Source of the DNA: Myxococcus eversor
GTDB lineage: Bacteria > Myxococcota > Myxococcia > Myxococcales > Myxococcaceae
Assembly: GCF_010894455.1 (NCBI RefSeq)
Contig: NZ_JAAIXY010000023.1
Coordinates: forward strand, 49,827-113,826
Reading direction: 5' to 3'
DNA length: 64,000 nucleotides
The notes beneath the pieces were generated by a model. The model saw only the letters and a list, made by a program, of their open reading frames with translations. It made no database searches and was not told the origin of the DNA. Every line of letters starts with the position of its first letter. Positions within the stretch are counted from its first letter, which is position 1. Position numbers and translations under genes: made by a program. Below are positions 53,403 through 61,948 of the stretch, piece after piece.

Positions 53403-55904
53403 ATGAGCAGCAATTCCTTTCGGGTGATGAAGTTTGGCGGCTCCTCCGTGGGCTCACCCCGCCGACTGCGCCAGGTCATCGAGCTGATTGGCAAACACTC
53501 CCGCACGGGCCCGCTCGCCGTCGTCGTCTCCGCGATGGGTGACACCACCGACTGGCTCCTGGAGGCCGCTGACCTCGCTACACGCGGCGAGCTGGAGGGC
53601 TCGCTCACCGTGGTGGCCCGCATCGCCCACCTGGCCAAGACGAACGCCGCCGCGCTCCACCCAGCGCAGTCCACCACGCTCGCCGCGCGCGTCGACCAGC
53701 TCCTCGCCCCGCTCCAGCAACTCCTGCAGGGCATCTCCCTCACCCGCGAGTGCTCCCCCGCATCCAAGGACAAGGTGCTCGCATTCGGAGAGGTCATCTC
53801 CGCCACCCTGCTCGCCGAGTTGCTCAGGGCCGCGGGCACCGACGCCCACTTCCGCGACGCCCGCCTGCTGCTCGTGACGGACGACACCTTCGGCACCGCG
53901 CGCGTGGACGTGAACAGGACACGCGAGCGACTTCAGGTCGCCATCGCCGAGTGGGGTACCACCCTCCCCATCATCCCCGGCTTCATCGCCGCGACACTCG
54001 ACGGACGCACCACCACCCTGGGCCGCAACGGCTCAGACTACACGGCGGCCCTGGTGGCTCAAGGCGTGGGTGCGTCCGAAGTCACCGTGTGGACCGACGT
54101 GCTTGGCCTTCACACCGCCGACCCGGACCTCGTCAGTGATGCGTATCCCGTGGCGCACCTCACCCATGGCGAGGGCCTGGAGCTGGCCGCCGTCGGCGTC
54201 CGCATGCTGCACCCGCGCACGATGATTCCCCTCATCGAGGCCGGCATCTCCCTGCGCATCCGCAACACCATGCACCCGGACCACCCGGGCACGCTCATCG
54301 ACGCCATCGGCTCGCGTGACGGCCAGCGCCCCACATGCATCGCCACGCGCGAGGACCTGGCCCTGCTGGGAATCGAAGTGCGCAAGCTGTCCGACCAGTT
54401 CCAACTCGGTGAGCGCGCCCTGGCCGCCCTGCGCGCCGCTCGCGTCACGGTGTGGATGACCGCCCAGTCCGCCAACGGCCAGTCCATCGCCCTCGTCGTT
54501 CCACGACCGGATGCACCGCGCGCTCGAAATGCCCTGGAGACGGAGCTCGCGCAGGAGCTGGCCCGCCGCGAGGTGGAGCCGCTCGGTGTCCGGGAGCCGG
54601 TGACGCTCGTCACCCTGGTGGCCGAGGCGATGGGCCATGGCGTCAACGTGGCCGGCCGATTCTTCAGCGCACTGGGCGCGGTGGGTGTCGGCGTGCGCGC
54701 GAGCGCCCAGGGTGCCAGCTCCCGCTCCATCTCCTGCGTGGTGGACGCGGAGGACACCGCCATCGCGGTGCGCACGACGCACGCCGCCTTCAACCTCGCC
54801 CATCAACAGGTCAGCCTCTTCGTGCTCGGCAAGGGCACCGTGGGCGGACAGCTCCTCGCACAGCTTCGCACCCAGCAGGAGCAGCTCCGCCAGCGCCATG
54901 GCATCGCGCTGCGCGTGGTGGGCATCGCCGACAGCCGACGCACCCTGTTCGACTCCACCGGGCTCGCCCTGGATGGAATCGAGGAGCAGCTCGCCCGCGT
55001 CGTCCGAGGCGAACCCGGCACGCGCGCGCTGGCGCCGCTGCTGGACGAGCTGCGCCGACTGCCCGTGCCCATCCTCGTCGACTGCACGGCGGACGGTGAC
55101 GTGGCCTCGCTCTACACGGAGGCGTTCCGTCGGGGCATCCACGTCGTGGCCGCCAACAAGAAGCCGCTCGCCCTGCCCTGGAACGAGCGCGAGGCGCTGC
55201 TCGCCGAAGCCCGCCATCACCACGTCGCGTACCACTACGAGACGACGGTTGCCTCCAGTCTTCCTGTCATCGACACGCTCGCCAACCTGGTGCGCACCGG
55301 CGACACCGTGCGCCTCATCACCGCGTCCCTGTCCGGCAGCGTGGGCTTCATCTGCAACGAGCTGACTTCGGGCGTCCCCCTCTCCACGGCGGTCCGCACG
55401 GCGCGCGAGCGGGGCTTCACCGAGTCAGACCCGCGCGAGGACCTGTCCGGCGCGGACGTGGCACGCAAGGCGCTCATCCTCGCGCGGGAGCTGGGCCTGT
55501 CCCTGTCACTCGCCGACGTCGCGCTGGAGCCCTTCGTCCCCGAGCCCTCGGACGCTGGCGACTCCCCCGAGTCCTATCTGCGGAGCCTCCGGGCACTCGA
55601 CGCGGAGTACACGCAGAAGGTGGAGCGCTGCAAACAGTCGGGCACGGTGCTGCGCTATCTGGCGCGCATCGACCCGACGCGGCTGGGCACCGACGCGCCC
55701 GTCATCCGAGTGGGACTCACCGCCGTCGAAGCGGGGCAGCCCGCAGCGGACCTGCGCGGCTCCGAGTCCTTCGTGTCCTTCACCACCACGCGGCACAGCG
55801 AGTTCCCCCTCACCGTGCGCGGCGCGGGCGCGGGAGGCGCTGTCACGGCTTCTGGCGTGCTCGCGGATATTCTCCGCGTCTCCCAAACGCTTCGGGGCCG
55901 CTGA
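53403..55904 (+). CDS. thrA: bifunctional aspartokinase/homoserine dehydrogenase
   Basis: An 833-residue fusion of normal ThrA length. The aspartokinase begins with VMKFGGSSVGSP (8-19). ACT regulatory domains fill about 310-460 (LLGIEVRKLS; VNVAGRFFSALGAVGVGVRA). The homoserine dehydrogenase starts at about 468 with FVLGKGTVGGQLL (NAD(P) site), then AANKKPLAL and GFTESDPREDLSGADVARK. It catalyses the first and third steps from aspartate toward threonine and methionine. ATG 53403 matches the conserved N-terminus; ATG 53379 is possible. The SAM-type riboswitch upstream and met genes downstream assign it to methionine supply. Confidence 0.9.
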   Translation: MSSNSFRVMKFGGSSVGSPRRLRQVIELIGKHSRTGPLAVVVSAMGDTTDWLLEAADLATRGELEGSLTVVARIAHLAKTNAAALHPAQSTTLAARVDQLLAPLQQLLQGISLTRECSPASKDKVLAFGEVISATLLAELLRAAGTDAHFRDARLLLVTDDTFGTARVDVNRTRERLQVAIAEWGTTLPIIPGFIAATLDGRTTTLGRNGSDYTAALVAQGVGASEVTVWTDVLGLHTADPDLVSDAYPVAHLTHGEGLELAAVGVRMLHPRTMIPLIEAGISLRIRNTMHPDHPGTLIDAIGSRDGQRPTCIATREDLALLGIEVRKLSDQFQLGERALAALRAARVTVWMTAQSANGQSIALVVPRPDAPRARNALETELAQELARREVEPLGVREPVTLVTLVAEAMGHGVNVAGRFFSALGAVGVGVRASAQGASSRSISCVVDAEDTAIAVRTTHAAFNLAHQQVSLFVLGKGTVGGQLLAQLRTQQEQLRQRHGIALRVVGIADSRRTLFDSTGLALDGIEEQLARVVRGEPGTRALAPLLDELRRLPVPILVDCTADGDVASLYTEAFRRGIHVVAANKKPLALPWNEREALLAEARHHHVAYHYETTVASSLPVIDTLANLVRTGDTVRLITASLSGSVGFICNELTSGVPLSTAVRTARERGFTESDPREDLSGADVARKALILARELGLSLSLADVALEPFVPEPSDAGDSPESYLRSLRALDAEYTQKVERCKQSGTVLRYLARIDPTRLGTDAPVIRVGLTAVEAGQPAADLRGSESFVSFTTTRHSEFPLTVRGAGAGGAVTASGVLADILRVSQTLRGR

Positions 55905-55935
55905 GCCTCGCCCACCGGGAAACAGGAGCCACCTC

Positions 55936-57063
55936 ATGAAGCTCGCCACCGCCCTCGTCCACGCCGGCACCCGCAGAGACCCGTCCACCGGCGCGGTCGC
56001 CGTGCCCATCTACCAGTCCGCCACCTACCAGCACCCCGCGCTCGGCCACTCCACCGGGTACGACTACTCGCGCACGAAGAACCCCACCCGCGCCGCGCTC
56101 GAGGACGCGCTCGCAAGCCTCGAAGGAGGCAACCGGGGCCTCGCCTTCGCCTCCGGCATGGCCGCGCTGCACTGCGCCCTCCAGCTCCTCGGCCCCGAGG
56201 ACCACCTGGTCCTCACCGAGGACCTCTACGGTGGGACGTTCCGACTCGTGGACAAGCTGCTCCACATCCCCCACACCTTCGTGGACACCACGCGGCTGGA
56301 CGCGGTGCGCGCGGCGCTGCGCCCCAACACCAAGGCCCTGCTGGTGGAATCGCCCACCAACCCGCTGATGAAGACGGCGGACCTGCCCGCGCTCGCGGAC
56401 ATCGCCCGGAAGGCGGGCGCGCTCCTCATCGTCGACAACACCTTCAACACACCTTTCCTCCAGCGGCCTCTGGAGCTGGGCGCGGACATCGTCGTCCACA
56501 GCGCGACCAAGTACCTGGCCGGCCACAACGACGTCGTCGCCGGAGCGCTCGTGGTGAAGGACGCGGCGGTGGGCGAGCGGCTCGCCTTCGTCCAGAACGG
56601 CATCGGCGCCGTGCTCGGGCCGCAGGACTCCTACCTGGTGATTCGCGGGCTCAAGACGCTCGCGCTGCGCATGGAGCGCCACCAGTCCAACGCCCGCGAC
56701 GTGGCCGCCTTCCTGTCGAGCCACCCCAAGGTCGAGCGCGTCTACTACCCGGGCACGGGCGGGATGCTCTCCTTCAACGTCACCGACGCGGCCCTGGTGC
56801 CGCAAGTGCTCGCCGCCGTGCGCATCTGCCTCTTCGCCGAGTCCCTGGGCGGCGTCGAAACCCTCATCACCTTCCCCGCCACGCAGACCCACGCCGACAT
56901 CCCCGTCGCGCGCCGGGAAGAGCTTGGCATCACCGACCGATTGATTCGCCTCTCCGTGGGCATCGAGGACAGCCATGACATCATCTCCGATTTGGCCCAG
57001 GCGCTCGAAGGGCGCTCCCAGCCCGTCGAGCTTCGCGACCCGACTGCTGCACACGGGTCATGA
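55936..57063 (+). CDS. metI: cystathionine gamma-synthase/O-acylhomoserine thiolyase-type enzyme
   Basis: A 375-residue Cys/Met-metabolism PLP enzyme. The Schiff-base Lys is Lys192 in HSATKYLAGHNDVVAG; YDYSRTKNPTR and FASGMAALH bind PLP. The usual insert between YYPG and GGMLSF is absent (YYPGTGGMLSF), a short-loop form shared by the next gene and reminiscent of Bacillus MetI/MetC. It should join an activated homoserine with cysteine or sulfide. AGGAG precedes ATG 55936, 31 nt after thrA. The C-terminus overlaps the next gene by 89 nt. Confidence 0.85.
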   Translation: MKLATALVHAGTRRDPSTGAVAVPIYQSATYQHPALGHSTGYDYSRTKNPTRAALEDALASLEGGNRGLAFASGMAALHCALQLLGPEDHLVLTEDLYGGTFRLVDKLLHIPHTFVDTTRLDAVRAALRPNTKALLVESPTNPLMKTADLPALADIARKAGALLIVDNTFNTPFLQRPLELGADIVVHSATKYLAGHNDVVAGALVVKDAAVGERLAFVQNGIGAVLGPQDSYLVIRGLKTLALRMERHQSNARDVAAFLSSHPKVERVYYPGTGGMLSFNVTDAALVPQVLAAVRICLFAESLGGVETLITFPATQTHADIPVARREELGITDRLIRLSVGIEDSHDIISDLAQALEGRSQPVELRDPTAAHGS

Positions 57064-58132
57064 AGTCGACCCGGTGACGGGCGCCGCCGCGGTGCCCATC
57101 TACCAGGTCTCCATGTTCGACCAGCCGGGCCTGGAGCACTCCGGCGAGTTCGACTACGCCCGCTCCGGCAACCCCACGCGCAAGGCATTGGAGGGCGTCC
57201 TCGCGTCGCTGGACGAGGGCGCCGGGGCCTTCGCCTTCGGCTCCGGCATGGCCGCGCTGTCCACGGTGCTGATGCTCTTCAGCGCGGGGGACCACCTGGT
57301 CGTCACCGACGACTGTTACGGCGGCACCTACCGCGTCCTCACCCGGGTTTTCAGCCGCTTCGGGCTCAAGGCCACCTTCGTCGACACGTCGGACGTGGAC
57401 GCGGTGCGCGCCGCGTTCCGCCCCAACACCAAGGGGCTGCTCGTCGAGACGGTGAGCAATCCCTTCCTGCGGCGCACGGACGTCGCCGCCATGTCCAGCC
57501 TCGCGCGGACGTACGGCGCGCTGCTCATCGTGGACAACACCTTCCTGTCCCCCTACCTCTCGCGTCCGCTCACCGAGGGCGCCGACATCGTCATCCACTC
57601 CGCCACCAAGTACCTGGGCGGACACAGCGACGTCATCGCGGGCACGGTGGCGGTGAAGACGCCGGAGTTGGCGAAGGAGGTCTACTTCCTCCAGAACGCC
57701 GTGGGTGCGGTGCTCGGGCCGCAGGACTGCTTCCTGCTCCAGCGCGGCATCAAGACGCTGCAGGTCCGCATGGAGCGGCAGGTGCGCACGGCCGGGGTGC
57801 TCGCGCGCTGGCTCGGAGGCAGGCCGGAGATTCGAGAGGTCTTCTATCCGGGCACCGGCGCGGTGGTGTCCTTCCGACTCGCCCATGACTCGATGGCGGC
57901 GACCTTCGTGGACTCGCTGCGACTGCCGCTGCTCGGCGTGTCGCTGGGCGCGGTGGAGAGCATCATCACCGTGCCGGCGAGGCACTCGCATGCCTCCGTG
58001 CCCGCCGCCGAGCGTGAGCGACGCGGAATCACCGACAGCCTCATCCGCTTCTCGGTGGGACTGGAGGACCTGGAGGACCTCCAGGCGGACCTCGCGCTCG
58101 CGCTGGGCCGGGCCTTGAAGGAGGCCGCATGA
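56975..58132 (+). CDS. metC: cystathionine beta-lyase-type PLP enzyme
   Basis: A 385-residue paralog of the upstream enzyme; PLP Lys212 lies in HSATKYLGGHSDVIAG, and FYPGTGAVVSF shows the same short loop. Conserved sequence begins only at ATRLLHTGHEVDP (about 22-34). ATG 56975 is the only ATG, GTG or TTG before that point, so the gene overlaps metI by 89 nt in another frame and its first 20 residues are an apparently unconstrained extension. It probably splits cystathionine to homocysteine; a gamma-lyase role is possible. Last gene of the thrA-metI-metC operon. Confidence 0.8.
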   Translation: MTSSPIWPRRSKGAPSPSSFATRLLHTGHEVDPVTGAAAVPIYQVSMFDQPGLEHSGEFDYARSGNPTRKALEGVLASLDEGAGAFAFGSGMAALSTVLMLFSAGDHLVVTDDCYGGTYRVLTRVFSRFGLKATFVDTSDVDAVRAAFRPNTKGLLVETVSNPFLRRTDVAAMSSLARTYGALLIVDNTFLSPYLSRPLTEGADIVIHSATKYLGGHSDVIAGTVAVKTPELAKEVYFLQNAVGAVLGPQDCFLLQRGIKTLQVRMERQVRTAGVLARWLGGRPEIREVFYPGTGAVVSFRLAHDSMAATFVDSLRLPLLGVSLGAVESIITVPARHSHASVPAAERERRGITDSLIRFSVGLEDLEDLQADLALALGRALKEAA

Positions 58133-58145
58133 CAGGGAGGTCGGG

Positions 58146-58174
58146 TTGACAGTCTCCGGCGGATTGGTTACGTC
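58146..58174 (+). promoter_or_regulatory. putative sigma70-type promoter of cysK-metNIQ
   Basis: TTGACA at 58146-58151, a 17-nt spacer and TACGTC at 58169-58174 (weak -10), 14 nt after the metC stop. Confidence 0.5.
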
Positions 58175-58181
58175 CTGAAGC

Positions 58182-58326
58182 CGATGCTCTGCTTCGTCGC
58201 TCCGTTCGGGTCCTGTTGTCGCGGCATGTGTTGCCGCGTCACGACGGGTCCGTCCGTTCGAGCGTACTGAGCGTCTTTCGCGCGCAGGCGTGTCCGGCCC
58301 GTCCCCCAGAAACCTGGAGACGGGCC
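58182..58326 (+). promoter_or_regulatory. structured attenuator-like leader of cysK
   Basis: CGCGGCA (58220-58226) pairs with TGCCGCG (58232-58238). A terminator-like stem, GGCCCGTC (58296-58303) with GACGGGCC (58319-58326), encloses CCAG-AAAC-CTGG. GACGGGTCC at 58243-58251 could pair with the same GGCCCGTC (one bulged T), giving a mutually exclusive anti-terminator. A GTTCCATTTT stretch follows the last stem. No known aptamer was recognised. The rest of the leader, to 58390, shows no gene. Confidence 0.5.
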
Positions 58327-58390
58327 GTTCCATTTTCCCCACACGCCGGGGCGCAGCATCGAAGTCCCGGCCCCAACCCCCGAGACGCGG

Positions 58391-59359
58391 ATGCCCAACA
58401 ACATCTACCCCGACGTGACGCAGCTCATTGGCCGCACGCCCATCATCCGCCTGTCGCGCGTCGGTGGCCCTGACGCCGCCACGCTGCTGGCGAAAGTCGA
58501 ATCCTTCAACCCCGGTGGCAGCGTGAAGGACCGCATCGGCCTGGCGATGATTGAGGACGCGGAGAACAAGGGTCGCCTGCGTCCGGGCATGACGATTGTC
58601 GAGCCCACCAGCGGAAACACTGGCGTGGCCCTGGCCATGGTCGCCGCGGTGAAGGGCTACCGCATCATCCTCACCATGCCGGAGAGCATGAGCGTGGAGC
58701 GCCGCCGCATCCTGGAGGCCTATGGCGCGGAGCTGGTGCTGACGCCCGCGGCCAAGGGCATGAATGGCGCCGTCGAGGCGGCCGACGAGCTCATCAAGGA
58801 GCTGGGCGACAAGGGCTTCATGCCGCAGCAGTTCCGCAACCCGTCCAACCCGGAGATCCACCGGCGCACCACGGCGAAGGAGATTCTCGGAGACCTGGAC
58901 GTGCGCAAGCTCGACGCCTTCGTGGCGGGCATCGGCACGGGCGGCACGATTACCGGCGCGGGCAGCGTGCTGAAGAAGGAGAACCCGTCCCTGCAGGTCA
59001 TCGCGGTGGAGCCGCTGCGCTCGCCCCTGCTCACCCAGGGCAAGGCGGGGCCGCATCGCATCCAGGGCATTGGCGCCAACTTCGTGCCGGAGGTGCTGGA
59101 CCGCTCCGTCTATGACGAGGTCATCGACGTCGCGGATGTCGACGCGTACCTCGCCGCGCGGGAGCTGGCGAGCCGTGAGGGTCTGCTCGTGGGCATCTCC
59201 AGTGGCGCGGCGTTGCATGCGGCCCGGCAGGTGGCCAGGCGCCTGGGGCCCGGCAAGACGGTGCTCACCGTGCTGCCCGACACGGGCGAGCGGTACTGGA
59301 GTTCGTTCGCCGCGTTCGCCGAGGAGCTGGCGAACACACCGCAGGGAGTCGGTGGATGA
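58391..59359 (+). CDS. cysK: cysteine synthase A
   Basis: A 322-residue O-acetylserine sulfhydrylase. PLP Lys46 lies in NPGGSVKDRIG, the substrate loop is PTSGNTG and the phosphate loop GIGTGGTITG; length and motifs are canonical. It makes cysteine from O-acetylserine and sulfide. It heads the operon cysK-metN-metI-metQ and its stop overlaps the metN start by 4 nt. The structured leader upstream suggests transcriptional or translational attenuation. Confidence 0.95.
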   Translation: MPNNIYPDVTQLIGRTPIIRLSRVGGPDAATLLAKVESFNPGGSVKDRIGLAMIEDAENKGRLRPGMTIVEPTSGNTGVALAMVAAVKGYRIILTMPESMSVERRRILEAYGAELVLTPAAKGMNGAVEAADELIKELGDKGFMPQQFRNPSNPEIHRRTTAKEILGDLDVRKLDAFVAGIGTGGTITGAGSVLKKENPSLQVIAVEPLRSPLLTQGKAGPHRIQGIGANFVPEVLDRSVYDEVIDVADVDAYLAARELASREGLLVGISSGAALHAARQVARRLGPGKTVLTVLPDTGERYWSSFAAFAEELANTPQGVGG

Positions 59360-60357
59360 TTGAGCTGCGCGGTATCAGCAAGGTGTACAGGCAGGGCGGG
59401 CGCGAGCTGTCGGCGCTCCAGGACGTGTCGCTGCGGGTGGACCCGGGAGAAGTGTTCGGCGTGCTCGGACAGAGCGGCGCGGGCAAGTCCACCCTCATCC
59501 GCTGCGTCAACCTGCTGGAGCGTCCCACCCAGGGCCGCGTGCGGGTGAATGGGAAGGAGCTGCTGTCACTGAGTCCCGAGGAGCTGCGCCTGGCGCGGCA
59601 GGGCATCGGGATGATCTTCCAGCACTTCAACCTGTTCTCCTCGCAGACGGTGGCGGCCAACGTCGCGTATCCGCTCGAGGTGGCGGGGCTGCCGCGCGAG
59701 CAGATTCGCGCGCGTGTCGCGGAGCTGCTCGCCCTGGTCGGCCTGTCGGACAAGGCGGACACGTACCCGGCGCGGCTGTCGGGTGGACAGAAGCAGCGGG
59801 TGGGCATCGCCCGCGCCCTGGCGCCGCGTCCTCGCATTCTGCTGTCCGACGAGGCGACGTCATCGCTGGACCCGGAGACGACGCGCTCGGTGCTGGCGTT
59901 GCTCCGGGATTTGAACCGACAGCTCGGGCTCACCATCCTGCTCATCACCCACCAGATGGAGGTGGTGAAGGCCATCTGCGACACCGTGGCCGTGCTGGAG
60001 CAGGGGCGACTCGTGGAGCAGGGCAAGGTGGTGGAACTGCTCTCCCGTCCTGGCACGCATCTGCATGGGCTGTGCTACCCGCCCTTCACCACGGGCGAGA
60101 GTGCCGTCCTGCGGGGCGGTCAGCGTGTGGAGCTGTCGCTGTCCGGCGAGCACTCCACGCGCCCCATCCTCTCCACCCTGGCGCGTCGCTTCGACGTGGA
60201 TGCGCACCTGCTGGAGGGCTCACTGGAGCGCGTGGGCGAGGCGCGCGTGGGGCGGCTGCTCTTCGAGCTCACGGGGGCTCCGGACGCGGTGAGCCAGGCC
60301 CTGGCGTTCCTGCGCGAGCAGGGTGTGACGTCGGAGGAGGCGGCTCATGCCTGGTGA
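59356..60357 (+). CDS. metN: methionine ABC transporter ATP-binding protein
   Basis: A 333-residue ATPase. Walker A GQSGAGKS (38-45), LSGGQKQR signature, Walker B ILLSDEATSS and the switch His in LITHQ are intact. The C-terminal 70 residues form a NIL domain, the methionine-binding regulatory domain of MetN that causes trans-inhibition. It energises uptake with the permease and lipoprotein encoded next. The permease start lies 11 nt inside its 3' end. Confidence 0.95.
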   Translation: MIELRGISKVYRQGGRELSALQDVSLRVDPGEVFGVLGQSGAGKSTLIRCVNLLERPTQGRVRVNGKELLSLSPEELRLARQGIGMIFQHFNLFSSQTVAANVAYPLEVAGLPREQIRARVAELLALVGLSDKADTYPARLSGGQKQRVGIARALAPRPRILLSDEATSSLDPETTRSVLALLRDLNRQLGLTILLITHQMEVVKAICDTVAVLEQGRLVEQGKVVELLSRPGTHLHGLCYPPFTTGESAVLRGGQRVELSLSGEHSTRPILSTLARRFDVDAHLLEGSLERVGEARVGRLLFELTGAPDAVSQALAFLREQGVTSEEAAHAW

Positions 60358-61027
60358 GCTGACGCATTCACTGTGGGTGGCCACGCTGGAGACGCTCTAC
60401 ATGACGTCGGTGGCCACGGTGCTGGTGGTGCTCGCGGGGCTGCCCCTGGGCGTGCTGCTGGTGCTGACGGACCGGGGCGGACTGTGGGAGCGCCCGGCGC
60501 TTCACCGCGTGCTGGGCATGCTCGTCAACGTGGGGCGCTCGGTGCCGTTCATCATCTTGATGGTGGCCATCGTTCCCCTGACTCGCCTGCTGGTGGGCAC
60601 CACGATTGGCACCACCGCCGCCATCGTTCCGCTGGTCGTCGCGGCGATTCCCTTCATGGGCCGCGTGGTGGAGCAGGGCCTGCGCGAGGTGGACTCCGGA
60701 CTGGTGGAGGCCGCCATCGCCATGGGCTCGACCCACCGCCGCGTCGTCTTCCGCGTCCTGCTTCCGGAGGCCCTGCCTTCTCTCGTGCGCGGTACCGCGC
60801 TCGTGGTTATCAGCCTGCTCGGCTACAGCGCCATGGCGGGCGCCGTGGGCGGAGGTGGGCTGGGAGACCTGGCGGTGAAGTACGGCTACATGCGCTTCCG
60901 CACCGACGTCATGCTGGGCTGCCTCGCCGTGCTGCTCGCGCTGGTGCAGCTCGTGCAGTGGCTGGGTGACGGAGTGGCTTCGCGCTTCGACCACACCTCG
61001 CCCCACTCCCGCCGCGCGCACGACTGA
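60347..61027 (+). CDS. metI: methionine ABC transporter permease
   Basis: A 226-residue inner-membrane protein with five predicted helices and the EAA coupling loop EAAIAMGSTHRRVVFRVLLPEA (about 120-141, quoted in part: EAAIAMGST). It forms the MetI dimer with MetN. This symbol refers to the transporter permease, not to the PLP enzyme at 55936, which shares the name in Bacillus. It is translationally coupled to metN. Confidence 0.9.
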   Translation: MPGELTHSLWVATLETLYMTSVATVLVVLAGLPLGVLLVLTDRGGLWERPALHRVLGMLVNVGRSVPFIILMVAIVPLTRLLVGTTIGTTAAIVPLVVAAIPFMGRVVEQGLREVDSGLVEAAIAMGSTHRRVVFRVLLPEALPSLVRGTALVVISLLGYSAMAGAVGGGGLGDLAVKYGYMRFRTDVMLGCLAVLLALVQLVQWLGDGVASRFDHTSPHSRRAHD

Positions 61028-61083
61028 AATATCCGCCCGGCCTCGCTGTTGCCCGCGGCCTCTCCCCTCGGAATCCACACGTC

Positions 61084-61932
61084 ATGAAGCCACCCGCGTC
61101 ATTCCTCATCATCCCCCTGGCCTTCGCCGCCGTCTCCGTCGCGCTGCTCGTGGGGACGGGCTGCAAGAAATCGGAGGCCCCCGCCACCGGCGAGGCGCCC
61201 GGAGTGCCCACGCTGAGGATTGGCGTCAACCCGGTGCCGCATGGCGAGATTCTCCGCGCGGCGGTGCCCGTGGCCTTGCGCTCCGGCGTGCGCATCGAGG
61301 TGGTGGAGTTCACCGACTATGTGCAGCCCAACGTGGCCCTGGCGGATGGGCAGCTCGACGCCAACTACTTCCAGCATGTGCCGTACCTGGAGCGATTCTC
61401 CGCGGACCGTCAGCTCTCGCTGAGCAGCGCGGGCGCGGTGCACCTGGAGCCCCTGGCGCTGTACTCGACGAAGTTCCGCCAGCTCGCGGAGCTGCCCGAG
61501 GGAGCACAGGTGACGATTCCCTCGGACCCGAGCAACGCTTCGCGCGCGCTGCACCTGCTCGCGGACCAGGGCCTGCTGCGATTGAAGGAGACCGCGGGCG
61601 CCGTCGCGACGGTGGGTGATGTGGTGGGCAATCCTCGCAAGCTGGAGCTGCGGGAGATAGACGCCGAGCAGCAGCCTCGCACCCTGGAGGACGTGGCCGC
61701 CGCCGTCATCAATGGCAACTATTTCCTGGAGGCGCAGAAGCACCTGAAGCTGGACGCGAAGGTGCTGGCTCGCGAGTCCTCCACGCGCAATCCCTATGCG
61801 AATGTGCTCGTCGTCCGGAAGGGTGACGAGTCCCGCCCCGAGGTCCGCGTGCTGCTCAAGGCGCTCCAGTCCGGCGAGGTGCGCCACTTCATCGAGTCCC
61901 AGTACGGCGGCGCGGTGGTGCCTGCATTCTGA
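61084..61932 (+). CDS. metQ: MetQ/NlpA-family methionine-binding lipoprotein
   Basis: A 282-residue lipoprotein (GTGC, Cys27). The NlpA signature is clear: LRIGVNPVPHGEIL, VEFTDYVQPNVALADGQLDANYFQH split over 95-125, and NGNYFLEAQ near 220. It captures methionine in the periplasm for MetNI. It follows the permease after 56 nt and ends the operon, convergent with the response-regulator gene after 16 nt. Confidence 0.9.
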   Translation: MKPPASFLIIPLAFAAVSVALLVGTGCKKSEAPATGEAPGVPTLRIGVNPVPHGEILRAAVPVALRSGVRIEVVEFTDYVQPNVALADGQLDANYFQHVPYLERFSADRQLSLSSAGAVHLEPLALYSTKFRQLAELPEGAQVTIPSDPSNASRALHLLADQGLLRLKETAGAVATVGDVVGNPRKLELREIDAEQQPRTLEDVAAAVINGNYFLEAQKHLKLDAKVLARESSTRNPYANVLVVRKGDESRPEVRVLLKALQSGEVRHFIESQYGGAVVPAF

Positions 61933-61948
61933 CCCGTGTGGCGGCGCG

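Noticed and set aside
58220-58258. T-box-like TTGCCGCG in the cysK leader
   Set aside because: The UGGN core and a specifier-loop arrangement are not visible, and the downstream stem does not contain the T-box sequence.
58290-58330. GGCCC...GAAACC in the cysK leader as a second S-box riboswitch
   Set aside because: No ATCAAGAG element, no enclosing P1 and no GGTG motif; the sequence is fully explained by the terminator-like stem.
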